Shown one piece after another: positions 38,880 through 49,014 of a DNA stretch of 64,000 nucleotides. Within the stretch, counting starts at the first letter, position 1, and every line of letters begins with the position of its first letter. The notes beneath the pieces are model-generated. The model did no database searches, was not told the DNA's origin, and saw only the letters and a program-made list of their open reading frames with translations. The stretch comes from Dromiciops gliroides (taxonomy: Eukaryota; Chordata; Mammalia; Microbiotheria; Microbiotheriidae). Position numbers and translations under genes: made by a program. The stretch spans positions 78,561,327 through 78,625,326 of the forward strand of contig NC_057861.1 in assembly GCF_019393635.1 (NCBI RefSeq), read 5' to 3'.

Positions 38880-39855
38880 GAAATCTTGCATTAAATTTCT
38901 CTGATAAGGGTTTGGTATCCAATATATATAAACAATGAACAGAAATATATATAAGAGCAAAAGTCATTCTCAGTAGGTAAGTGGTCAAAGGGTATGAACA
39001 AACAGTTCTCAAAAGAATCACCAACTATTAACAACCATGTGAAAGAATGCTCCAAAATCACTAAAGAGAGAAATGCAAATCTCACACCCAGGAAATTGGC
39101 AATGACAAAGGATGGGAATAGGCGATGGTGGAGGGGTTGCGGGAATATAGGCATACTGGTATATTGTTGGGTCAGGTATGAATCAGTATAACCATTTTGA
39201 AAAGCAATTTGGAATTATGTAAATGAAGTTACTAAAATGTTCATAGCCTTTGCACCAGAGAGTATTACTAGGTTTATACCCCAAGGAACCAATGGATAAG
39301 AAGAAAAGTCGTCACATACACCAAAATATTTTTAGTAGCACTTTTTGTGATGGCAAATAATTGGAAACAATGTAGATACCCATTGAGTGGGGAATAGATA
39401 AAGAAATTGTGGTTCATCAGTGTTATGAAATGTTTCTGTGTTGTGGGAGGTAATGAATGTGATGAATATAAAGAAGCACAGAAATATCTCCATGAACTGA
39501 TACAGAGTAAAGTAAGCAGAGTTAAGAAAACAATATGCAAAATGACTACTTCATTGTAAAGAATCACCACACGTGTATGCATGCACACACATAATCAAAA
39601 GTTAATGTTGCAAAAATTATAAAGAACAAGGATGGACTGTAAAGGAAAGATAGGAGGAAGACACTCCTACCCTAGCCCACGGCAGAGGTGGGAGGCCCAC
39701 AAATGTTCTATTTTTAGACTCTTTCAATACATGGATCAATTATGCTGATTTTCCCCCTCTTCTTTTTTTTTTTTTTTTGTCTTTTTGTTGTTATATGGAA
39801 TGGCTCTCTGGGAGGAGGAAGGGCACTGGGAGAATGATGGTGGTATTAAAAATCA
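38880..39855 (+). repeat. L1 LINE 3' end
   Basis: The L1 ORF2-tail/3' UTR block in sense: 'ctctgataagggtttggtat', 'taagtggtcaaagggtatga', 'aagcaatttggaattatgta', 'ctaggtttataccccaagga', 'ttgtggttcatcagtgttat', then a 3' UTR with 'atggaatggctctctgggag'. A run of 12 G precedes it. Confidence 0.8.
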
Positions 39856-39860
39856 ATTAA

Positions 39861-40003
39861 GGGGCAGCTGGGTGGTACAATGGATAAAGCACTGGCCTTG
39901 GATCCAGGAGGATCGGAGTTCAAATCCAGCCTCAGACACTTGACACAACTAGCTGTGTGACCCCTGGGCAAATCACTTAACCCTCACTGCTCCACCAGAA
40001 ACA
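39861..40003 (+). repeat. WSINE1-like SINE
   Basis: Full-length copy abutting the L1 3' end. Confidence 0.9.
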
Positions 40004-40004
40004 A

Positions 40005-40290
40005 AGAGCTTACACTCTGCACACTGGTAAGCATAATACAAGGCATAAAGTAAAAAAGGGCAAAGGAAAGAGGGAATAAAGTATTATAAGAACGATTAAG
40101 GAAGGAAAAAAGCCCTATCAGCAGGGGCATCAGTGAAGGCAGGAGGAGTATCTGAGTTGAGGCTTTAAGGAAAATATGGAACTTACAAAACAGATATGAA
40201 GAAGGAAGGCATTCCAAACCCAGGACAAAGATGAAGTTCATATTCTTATCACTAGTGTCTAGCATAGTACCACATAGGTACAGGAACAAG
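40005..40290 (-). repeat. L2 LINE, antisense
   Basis: 'tgagttgaggctttaaggaa', 'aaggaaggcattccaaaccc', 'gacaaagatgaagttc'. Confidence 0.55.
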
Positions 40291-40334
40291 ACTAGTTTTT
40301 GTCATCAGTAAAATTTCCTCAACAATGGAGGTCA

Positions 40335-40490
40335 TCATCTTTGTAATTTATGGCCAGAGTTGCTCAGAGCACTGAGTGATTAAATGACCTGCCCAGAGTT
40401 GTGCATCCAGCATGTCAGAGGTGGGCCTTGAGCCCAAGTGTTCCAGGCTCTGAGGCCAACTCTCTATTTCATATGCCATGCTTAATAAAG
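40335..40490 (-). repeat. MIR-type SINE, antisense, degenerate
   Basis: 'gattaaatgacctgcccaga' followed by 'tcagaggtgggccttgagcc'. Confidence 0.55.
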
Positions 40491-40504
40491 GATGACTGAT
40501 AAAC

Positions 40505-41335
40505 ACTTATAAACACTAGTTCCTTATTTTCAGTGGCTTAATGGACATCTCTACCTAGTATCTTGTGGACATATCAACTTCAAAATGCCTAAATAGGAAT
40601 TCAGATTTCCCTTTAAAAATATCTGTTTGCTAATCCCCCCATTTCTTTTCAGGGCCTGACTATGCTACTAGTCTCAGGACCATAACCCCAACATTCTTCT
40701 TGCCCCTTCTATTTTCCCTAACCCTCAAAAGGCAACTAGATAAGACACTGGAAAACCTTGGGCTTGGAGTCAGGAAGACCTGACTTCAAATATTCCCTAA
40801 AGTACTTACTAGTCCTTCCCTTCTGAACTCTGCGTCTCTCCAGAAGTGGTTCCTATTCCCTCCTCACTTCCTCCTCAGCACTTCTAGCTTTATTTTAAGT
40901 TCAATTCAGGTGCTATTTTGTTTTGTTTTACCATTCAGACAATGCTATTAGTCTTTTTAACTTGAATTTCTCTTGTTTTTTTATTCTTTATTTTGCCTTT
41001 TGCTTATTTTTCTGTTAAATTGATTCATTTCTGAGAGGACATCAAAGACTCCTACTAGTATTTTGTTACATTGTGCTTTGCAATTTGGTTAATTCTTTCT
41101 GTGAATTTAACTGTTCAAAGCCCACCTCCAGTAGTTTCTTATCAGAGGCATTTCCCCTTTCTCCCTAGCTGTTAGTGTTTTCTGTATCTTGGAATTGATT
41201 TATATGAACTGATCTGTATTGATTCTTCCAGTAGAATGTAAGAACTTTGAAGATAGAGATGGAACTCTTTCCTTCAAATGCCCAGCAAGTTTGCACATAG
41301 TAGGTACTTGGTAAATAACAGATGAAATTAATACA
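40505..41335 (+). repeat. L2 LINE, 3' half
   Basis: 'atggacatctctacctagta', 'cttcaaaatgcctaaatagg', and the terminus 'tttgcacatagtaggtactt'. It lies directly 3' of the LRRC14-like exon 1 donor. Confidence 0.68.
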
Positions 41336-41378
41336 GCAGGAACTACTTCCCAGAATGGGTTAAAGCCTTCCCACATAC

Positions 41379-41754
41379 CCCAGAGACAACCTGCATGGGG
41401 AACTGTTGAGAACCTTGGTCTATTGCTTTCCTTATGTGACTTATTGTTCCCTGGATGATGACATCAAAAATATTCTTTCCTAACTCATGATGTGGAAGGG
41501 TCCACTGGCAATCTGGACATTTCTTGAAAAGAAGGCTGGTGAGGTTGCTGACATGTCTGCAGCAGCTTTTTAACTTTGAGTTTTGGGGTAGGGCCACATC
41601 TTCACCAATTGAATAGAAATAATGTCTTTCTGTTCCTGAAAGCCACCTTGAACAGAACATCATACAGGTTCCAAGGCAGAAACTCCAAAGCTTTGCACGC
41701 AGCCACCTCATCTTGTACTACCTGCCAGGCACTCTGGAACAGCAAAGAGTTCAT
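41379..41754 (-). pseudogene. LRRC14-like: LRRC14-like exon 1 (start codon retained, frameshifted)
   Basis: The ATG at 41,754 gives MNSLLFQSAWQVV, AACKALEFLPWNLYDVLFKV and AFRNRKT, matching the LRRC14 N terminus (MHTLVFLSTRQVL, AACQALPLLPRELFPLLFKV, AFMDKKT). The frame then shifts about three times between 41,650 and 41,560: LVKMWPYPK (LVHTWPFP), KLKVKKLLQTC (LLQEC), and KCPDCQWTLPHHELGKNIF...VIIQGTISH. A donor GTATGT lies just below 41,379. The junction phase to exon 2 does not fit without one more shift. Confidence 0.83.
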
Positions 41755-42680
41755 GGTTGGAACTGGAGGACCTGGAACCAACACACAGAATGGGTAGCAC
41801 CTGCCAAAGGGAAAGGCCACAGAGATGAGAAGCCAGTTCTAGGGACTTGGACCCTCTAGCCCACTTCCCTATCCCCACCCGTGCCACTCCAAGTAATCAC
41901 TGAATCTGTTTTTCTAGCACAGTCGTCAACCTTCACTTGACCAGACTTTTATTTAGAGACTACCTCGTGTGGAAAAGCCCTGGGCTGATGCTAGGCGTCA
42001 CCCTTCTTTCTCCATTCTTACTACTGAAGCTAAGCTGTCACTTACCTGTTATAGCTCGTCCTTTGAAAGTTAGTTTTAATTCCAGAGTCTTCCAATCTCC
42101 CTAGCCATCATCCCAGTTTCTCCAGATGGGCCATCACTTCTTTGTCCTAGGGCCCTCCCACTAGCAGAGCTCAAGAGCCCGTTAGTCATATACAGTTTTG
42201 ACTCGTAATAAGCAGGCCCTCCACAATCTGGCTTCAATCACTCTTTGATCTATCTAATATCCTTGATCTTTTCACCTGAACACATATTATCCAGAGTGTC
42301 CTGTGCTGGGTATGATTTAAAAAATCTAGCTAAAATGAAACCCTTTGTCCTCCAAGAATCAAACAAGTAGAGAATACCCCATCCATCCATGTTACAAAAG
42401 ATGTAGGGGGAAAGGCATTTACTATGTGCTTACTATGTGCAGGCACTGTGCTATTTATTTGACAAGTATCATCTCATTTGATTGTGGGAAAACAAGAAGA
42501 TTCTCACCAAATGGAGGTCAAGGGATGAAGAAGAGAATATTAATGGCTTCCTGGAATAGGTGAAACCTGATTGGGCTTTGAGGGAAAAGTAGTAGTTCAC
42601 TGGCAAACACGATGGGAACAATAGCACTTCCTTGTAGAAAAGCAAACTTGATCAGGGGCATGGAGGCTTGTTAACTGTAT
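41755..42680. other. Upstream flank of the LRRC14-like copy; L2/MIR-like scraps
   Basis: 'gcaggccctccacaatctgg' (42,210) and 'tactatgtgcaggcactgtg' (42,430) are L2/MIR-like. No CpG-rich promoter is seen, in contrast to the KZFP. Confidence 0.4.
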
Positions 42681-42689
42681 GCATAGAGA

Positions 42690-43170
42690 TGAATCTAATT
42701 TTGTTCATTTGGTACTAGGTATATAAAGACAAAAAAATGAAATAATCCTGGCCCTCAAGAGGCCTACGTTCTTTTGGGAGGAAACAAAAAAGAGAAGTTA
42801 ATGTAAAAGCCATTTCATGGAGGAAGAGGAGTCAGGAGAGACCTGCTAAAGGAGGTGGCAATTGAACCAAGCCATGAGGGGAGCCAGGGTAAGGTGAGGA
42901 AGGCATACATCCTAGGAATGGGAACAATCTGTGTAAGAAGCTGTGCCAGGTAGAACGGCATGTGGACTAACAGCAAACATGGAGCACCATGGGAAAGAAT
43001 ATGAACAAAAGATGAAAAGGAAGAGCAGTGCCATATGACAGATGGCCTTGAATGACAGGCCAGAAGAATAACTAGAGTAACAATTTAAGTGCCTTGAGTT
43101 TAAGGGATTATTCCATTCTATTCATTTGTATCCTCAGGCCCTGGTACCTGGCTCGTGCTTAAAAAAATTA
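42690..43170 (-). repeat. L2 LINE, antisense
   Basis: 'ctggccctcaagaggcctac', 'aaggaggtggcaattgaacc' and 'atgggaacaatctgtgtaag' are in L2 antisense order. Confidence 0.55.
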
Positions 43171-43432
43171 GACTTATTGATGAACGTGTGAATTGGAGAA
43201 CCAAGAAATTCTCTGTAGCAAGAAAAGAACAGTGAATAGCAAAAGCTGACAAGAGGTCATAATGAACCCGATGAACCTAAAAATGGTCATAGGAGTGGAA
43301 GCTTCCCCACGTAGGTGAACTGGGATCAAATCATTAGGGTAGTAGAAATGCAAGGGCAAGTACAAGAGATTGAAGAGAGAGTAGGTAGTGAGCTTCTGAT
43401 ATAGATAGCTTTGTCAAAAAGTTAAGGGAAGT

Positions 43433-43588
43433 GGGGGCAGCTAGGTGCACAGTGGATAGGCCACCGGCCCTGGATTCAGGAGGACCTGAGTTCAAATCTG
43501 ACCTCAGACACTTGACACTTACTAGCTGTTGTGACCCTGGGCAAGTCACTTAACTCTCACTGCCCTTCCCCCCCCCCAAAAAAAAAAA
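43433..43588 (+). repeat. WSINE1-like SINE
   Basis: Flanks AAAAAGTTAAGGGAAGTG and AAAAAGTTAAGGAAGTG mark the target duplication. Confidence 0.93.
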
Positions 43589-43765
43589 GTTAAGGAAGTG
43601 AGGGTAGGTATTGGAAGTAGAAGAATAGAAAAGCTAGAAAAAAAAATCAGAGGAAAGAGAGCAAGATAGGCAAATAAGAAGGAAACAGAACAGCCATTTC
43701 CTGGCCATCTCCAAGCTGTGCTTCTGTACACATATGCATTGCTCATATCTTCCTCCTTTAGAATC

Positions 43766-44103
43766 TGTAATGATTGGAATGACTCCACCTGCTGGAGACT
43801 TACTGTAGAAGACTTCCACCCATGAAGCGAAGGTCTTGCCCTCAAAAACCTTCGCTTCGTGGGGTGGAAGTCTTCCTGGTGGAGAGCGGAGCTAGAAATG
43901 TGCTCTCCCTTTAATAGATAGATGAATGTAGGCCTTTCTCTCTCTTTACCAAATTCTGTGTGGGAATGCTCATATCGCCATCATTTCTCTGTTCTTTTTA
44001 TGTAACTCCCATAATTATCTCAGGTGTCATGATAAATCCAGTGTTGAATTTGGCGCTTGACACCTGTTACCAATTATATTAGATTTTTAAATTTCTCATA
44101 ACA
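43766..44103 (+). mobile_element. Mosaic solo LTR with internal fold-back
   Basis: It starts TGTAATGATTGGAATGACTC like the LTRs at 12,700 and 59,166 and follows them to about 43,963. It then continues with about 140 bp (TGTGGGAATGCTCATAT to TTTCTCATAACA) that match 61,677-61,819, part of the interior of the complete ERV. The ends TG...CA and 4-bp duplications AATC (43,762-43,765 and 44,104-44,107) show that the mosaic integrated as a unit. An inverted duplication lies at 43,808-43,875. The left part is 5' LTR-like. No coding parts. Confidence 0.85.
43808..43875. repeat. Inverted duplication (hairpin) inside the mosaic LTR
   Basis: Arm 43,808-43,834 and arm 43,848-43,875 are near-perfect reverse complements (one G:T-type difference and one extra base) with a 13-base loop. 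The other LTR copies lack the second arm. Confidence 0.9.
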
Positions 44104-44107
44104 AATC

Positions 44108-44205
44108 AAAGTTCCTTGAAGATAGAAATGCCACTTGCTTATAGGTTCTATCCCCTGACACAATGTCAATCACATAGTGCTGAATGCTTTTTTTCCCCCC
44201 ATTCA
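44108..44205 (+). repeat. L2 LINE 3' end scrap
   Basis: 'gttccttgaagatagaaatg' and 'caatcacatagtgctgaatg' match an L2 terminus that hosts the LTR insertion. Confidence 0.5.
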
Positions 44206-44838
44206 AACAGGAAGGAACAAAAGGTCCAAAATGCATGACACAGGGAGACTAGAAGGAGCCGAACAATTTAGAGTTTTTCTGCCCTCTGTCTCTGTAACCT
44301 TAGCCAAAGTTGGCTCCAGCTGCTTAGCTATTGTTGTCAATGTCCATGCATTATTGAGATTTCTAGGCATTAGTCACCCAAGCATGGAGTAAGAACAGCT
44401 ATGCAATAAGGATGTTAGTTGCTAGGAATGGGATTTTGAAAGGGCTTTTTCAAAGTGCTAGATTTGCGCATTGGAGTTTCTAGTTCCAAGCCATTCTACT
44501 CTGTTGCAAGGGCTAGCTCTCTCCACAAAGGCAGACGACTCTCCAATACCTTTGGTAGTTTAGCCTACCAAGCATCTCTGTCTCTAATATCAAAGTGGGT
44601 GTGAATGGGAGAAAAAGAGAGATGGAAAGAAAGAGATGGTACCAATTGCACGATTTGGTGATATGATGATAAGATCACCAGGACCAGTCAGTATGAAGAG
44701 ATGCTGAGCCCCAAATCATTCCAAACTGCCTGCCAAGAGTAAAGCAACATCTGTGGGAGAGGCTCCTCCAGTTGAGACCTATATATGCCTTTGATAAAAC
44801 AGATGGGGTAATAAGCTTCAGGGGACTGAGCAAAAGAT
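44206..44838. other. Unassigned intergenic sequence
   Basis: No gene or recognised repeat. Confidence 0.35.
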
Positions 44839-44840
44839 TT

Positions 44841-44983
44841 TGGGGGGGGTGGGGCAATGAGAGTTAAATGACTTGTCCAGGGTCACACAGCTAGTAAGTG
44901 CCAAGTTTCTGAGGCTGGATTTGAACTCAGGTCCTCCTGAATCCAGGGCCAGTGCTTTATCCACTGTGCCACCTATCTGCCCT
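44841..44983 (-). repeat. WSINE1-like SINE, antisense
   Basis: Full copy with a G-rich left edge. Confidence 0.9.
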
Positions 44984-44989
44984 TGAGGC

Positions 44990-45600
44990 TTTTATTACTT
45001 TTTTTAATTTTAAAAATATACTTTGGTTTATTTTTTATATTGCCAGAATTTTTCACATTACCCCCCACACATACCACTACCACCTCCCTGAGAGACATCC
45101 CATATTTATCCCATAAAAATAAATAATATTTTTAGGTAAAAAGGAAAGATTTAAAAAGTCAGCACAAGTAATCAGTATGTCAGTCTGAAAATGTTTTGCC
45201 TTTCTTTCCCGAGGGGGAAAAACAAAGTTCTTTCAAATAAAAAAAAATCATTAGTTAACTTTGACCTGCCAAGCTCCTTTTATTTAACCTTTGATCCATA
45301 CACAACTAACCTACTGCCTGTAGACCATAATCCAAGAGTGATAGTGCCCCAGAAGTAATATCTTTTTAGGGGTGCACATTTGTTGGTCTTTCAAGTCAAA
45401 ACTCTCCAAGGGAAAAATACTATGATATTGCTAATGCTGATAATTTATTTAGAAAATCCAACTTCTGGGAGGCCAGAGCTAACAAGACAGAGAGAAGACA
45501 ACAATCCAGCCTAAATTTCCCAATATTCTCCTCTCAACAACATTTAAAATTATGTCTCAAATTGAATTCTAGAGGAGAAGAGCCAATAAAAAGTCAGGGT
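44990..45600. other. AT-rich, LINE-like but unassigned
   Basis: Starts with a T/A-rich tract resembling an antisense LINE 3' terminus. No diagnostic block follows. Confidence 0.35.
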
Positions 45601-45603
45601 AAA

Positions 45604-45774
45604 GGGGCAGCTAGGTAGTGCAGTGGATAAAGCACCAGCCCTTGATTCAAGAGTACCTGAGTTCAAATCCAGCCTTGGGACACTTGACCACTTACTAGCT
45701 GTGTGACCCTGGGCAAGTAACTTAACCCCCAATGCCCTGAAAAACAAAAACAAAAAAACAAATAAACAAACAAA
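45604..45774 (+). repeat. WSINE1-like SINE with target duplication
   Basis: Flanks AAAGTCAGGGTAA on both sides. Confidence 0.93.
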
Positions 45775-45929
45775 AGTCAGGGTAAGGGAAAACCAGGAAG
45801 AGCCTCTGCTACTATAGCTGGAGGAGCCATTGGTGCCTGGGGCTGGAAGGGGAAGCATATGAACCAACATTACTATATTAAAATGACGGAGAAAGCACTG
45901 GATAATAATTTTAGAAAAGCATTTTTTCA

Positions 45930-46650
45930 ATTACAAGACAAATTTCAAACATCACTTTAAAAAACTGAGATCCCAATTTCCTCCCTTTGCCACTTACCTC
46001 CACCTTCCCTAAGCAATTTGATATAGGTTATATATGTGCAATCATATAAAACGTATTTCTATATTAGCCATGTGTGAAAAGAAACAGACCGAAAGAAAAA
46101 AAATAACATACAAAAGTGAAAATAGTATGTTTTGGGCAGCTAGTGTACAGTGGATAGAGCAACAGCCCTGGATTCAGAAGGACCTAGTCAAATCTGACGT
46201 CAGACGCTTGACACTTATTAGCTGTGTGACCCTGGGCAAGTCACAACCCCAATTGCCTCACCAAAAAAAAAAAAAAAAAAGAATATATTATGTTTGCATC
46301 TGCATTCAGACTCTATCATTCTTTCTCTGGATGTGGATAGCATTTTTTCATCATGGGTTTTGAATTTGTCCTGGATCATTGTAATTGCTGAGTCACTTTG
46401 TATCATATATCAAAACTTGTTCAGTCATTCCCCAATTGATGGCCATTCCTCAATTCCAATTCTTAGGCCAGCACACAAAGAGTTACTATCAATATAATTG
46501 TATAGATACACCAATTCTACTATTTTAAAAAATCTCTTTGGAAAACAGACCTAGTAGTGGTATTGCTGAAACAAAGGGTATGCACAGTTTGATTGTCCTT
46601 GGTTAAAGTGCCAAAATTGCTCTTGGATGATAATTTTAATGGTGTTCCAG
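45930..46650 (-). repeat. L1 3' end, antisense, with nested SINE
   Basis: 'ggttatatatgtgcaatcat' and 'gggtatgcacagtttgattg' match the L1 3' block. It is split by the SINE at 46,134. Confidence 0.7.
46134..46280 (+). repeat. WSINE1-like SINE nested in L1
   Basis: A slightly decayed copy with an A18 tail. Confidence 0.88.
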
Positions 46651-46788
46651 CTGGACTTCTTTTGTAGAGTGCTTGAAATGAACCTCTCATCTCTTCTTAC
46701 TGTCCTGGAGCTCCTAGTACTAGAATACATTGACTTCAGAAAAATAAGAAATAACAGGTCCATCAATGTCATCAAAAACATATGAACA

Positions 46789-46966
46789 GGGGCAGCTAGG
46801 TGGTGCAGTGATAAAGAACTGTCCTGGATTCAGGAGGACCCGAGTTCAAATCAGCCTCAGGCACTTGACACTTACTAGTTGTGTGACCCTGAGCAAGTCA
46901 CTTAACCCCCACTGCCCAGCAAAACCCTGCCCCAACCCTCCCACCCCCAAAACACAAAAAAAAAAA
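46789..46966 (+). repeat. WSINE1-like SINE
   Basis: Flanks CATATGAACAGG and CATATGAACAGG mark the target duplication. The tail is CA/C-rich. Confidence 0.91.
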
Positions 46967-47274
46967 TCCCACCATATGAACAGGTGTGATGGTGAAAAGA
47001 AACGAGGCTCTGAAATGAAAACTGCATTCATTTTTTCATTTTGTTTCTTTAGTTTGTCTTGGTATATTTCATGCAATATAGAAAAGAAAATTGATTGCAT
47101 ATCAGTTAGAATTTTATGCTTTGAAACATCTTCATATAGCTTACATAGACTCCTGCATTATTCTTCTGAACTAAATGTAATCTTGGAGCAATCAGATTAT
47201 AATAGCAGGAACAAAGGGAACCAAGGCTTCATCAAGTAATTTTTCAGATAATACCTTAACACTATAAGACTAAT

Positions 47275-47426
47275 GGGGGGGGTGCAGCTGGGTTGGCACA
47301 GTGGATAAAGCATGGCCTTGATTCAGTTGGGCCTGAGTTCAAATCCGGCCTCAGATACTTGTCACTAGCTGTGTGACCCTGGGTAAGTCACTTAACCCCA
47401 GAATGCCTCACCCCCCCCAAAAAAAG
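47275..47426 (+). repeat. WSINE1-like SINE
   Basis: A diverged copy ('gcagctgggttggcacagtg'). Confidence 0.88.
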
Positions 47427-49010
47427 ACTTAATTGAATAGAAAATCCTCTTCAAATGCCAAATATTTATTACCATTTACTTCATTATTGGACAATGAATA
47501 AAGCCTTCAACCTGCTGAACATATATGGTTTTGGAAGAGCAAGAGTTAAAATAGTAACGGGAATTCCACCATTGAAGAGAAAAACAGTCTTACCTTGTAG
47601 AAACTTTTCATTCTCTTATTGATAAATTCTTTCCCGAAGACATTTTTTGACTGTATTATAGTAGTTTTACATAGGAAGAGACAGATTCTAGAAAATGTAT
47701 AGCAGTGTTGTAGCCATTTTGGAAAAAGAATTTTCTATGAAATAAATTCTGATTTTGATGGAAATACTATACCCTCCTGGCAATTTATAATACCAATTTC
47801 AAACTAAAGAACACATTATGGGATTCAAAAAAAGAGGAAAGTGGAAAACAAAGCAAAACTTGGATTATTGTTTGCTTATGACATATGCTCAGGAAAAGGG
47901 ACATTTATTACATTCAGCTTCAAGATGATATTGTTAACAGAATTACTTCAGTATAATAAGAATTTTACATTTCAGGTCTCTTCTGAAGACTGATGATTTT
48001 GAAAATTTCCCAGTTTGTATTAAATGGTAAGATGTTTCAAGCTTCAGGTATCACTGATTATAGGGTTCATATTTTTGTTTTACAAGGAGAAGCCTATTGA
48101 TGGCTCTAGTATCATATACCCTGGGTGAAGTCTGCAAAGCTGAAAAAGATGCAAAAAATTGTGACAGAAAAATTAAATCTATAAATATGATTCAGGCCTT
48201 CCCCTTTCTAGTACTTTGTTTGCACTCATTACTAGAAGGAGAAATCCAGAAATGCTCAGATAAAGATTCTCTGAAGCCATTACTTCATACAGTGTATATA
48301 AAACCTACTTGGCAAAAGAATCTACTTCTCTGAAGGTCTACTAAAAATACACACTGGAAAAAAGTTATATGACAGAGGATTTCCTCTTCTACTGGAGAAT
48401 ATATATTATTTATATTTGATAAGCTAGTCAATGTGGAAAGCTACTCATTCCAGAGTGGCCAATCTAGAACATCCAGGAGATATACTGATGAATATAACTG
48501 TGGAAGTTTTGTCTTTTAAGGGTACAGAATTGGAAGTAAGCAAAGAAATCAAAGATAATAACTTAGAAGATAGTTATGTCAGATTAGGTAACATATACCT
48601 TAATTAGTAAAAATTCATTTTAATACAAACTTTGAGTGCAAATAGTGTCACACTTTTGTATTTGTATTCCCAATAAGCATGTAACAGGTGCCTAAATAAA
48701 TGTTTATTGACTATGTGGATTTATTCTTGAACTATAATTACTTCCTTTAGGGTGATACTTTCATTAAAACTTAAAACAGAATAATCAGGATTCAGACACT
48801 TAAGAAACTGTAAGGTTGCACTTATTTATGAATGCTGCATTGTTAATTTTATTTTGTTTGGGGCTTTTGCTTTCTAGTAAAGATTGCAGATATAAAGTCA
48901 AAATTCTGCTAAATGAGCATTGTGTACTTAGACAATTTAGAATTTTAAAGTTTAGAGGCAAATTTATACTTATTTGTTGCATAATAATAAAACCATCCAT
49001 TAAGTGAGAT
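47427..49010. other. Apparently low-copy sequence, no gene called
   Basis: The longest stretch without a recognised repeat. Weak finger-like scraps (AATGTGGAAAGC near 48,430; ACACTGGAAAAAAG near 48,350) hint at decayed zinc-finger sequence, but no C2H2 unit can be read. A 78-codon frame at 48,097-48,333 resembles nothing known. An L2-like terminus ('caggtgcctaaataaatgtt') is at 48,688. Confidence 0.4.
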
Positions 49011-49014
49011 TTTC

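Larger units (their letters stand above)
30598..41754 (-). pseudogene. LRRC14-like: LRRC14-like leucine-rich-repeat gene copy (three exons), probably a pseudogene
   Basis: Three minus-strand coding blocks align in order with vertebrate LRRC14, a PRAME-related leucine-rich-repeat protein that acts as a BC-box/CUL2 ubiquitin-ligase adaptor and dampens NF-kB signalling. Exon 1 gives the N terminus, exon 2 the middle, exon 3 the C-terminal repeats. Exons 1 and 2 each need several frameshifts, while exon 3 is open to its stop. Splice sites are recognisable at all three exons. Introns of about 5.0 and 4.5 kb hold L1, L2, SINE and G-rich sequence, so this is a gene-structured (duplicated) copy rather than a retrocopy. 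It may be a decayed paralog. Assembly errors are a possible alternative for some shifts. Confidence 0.75.
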
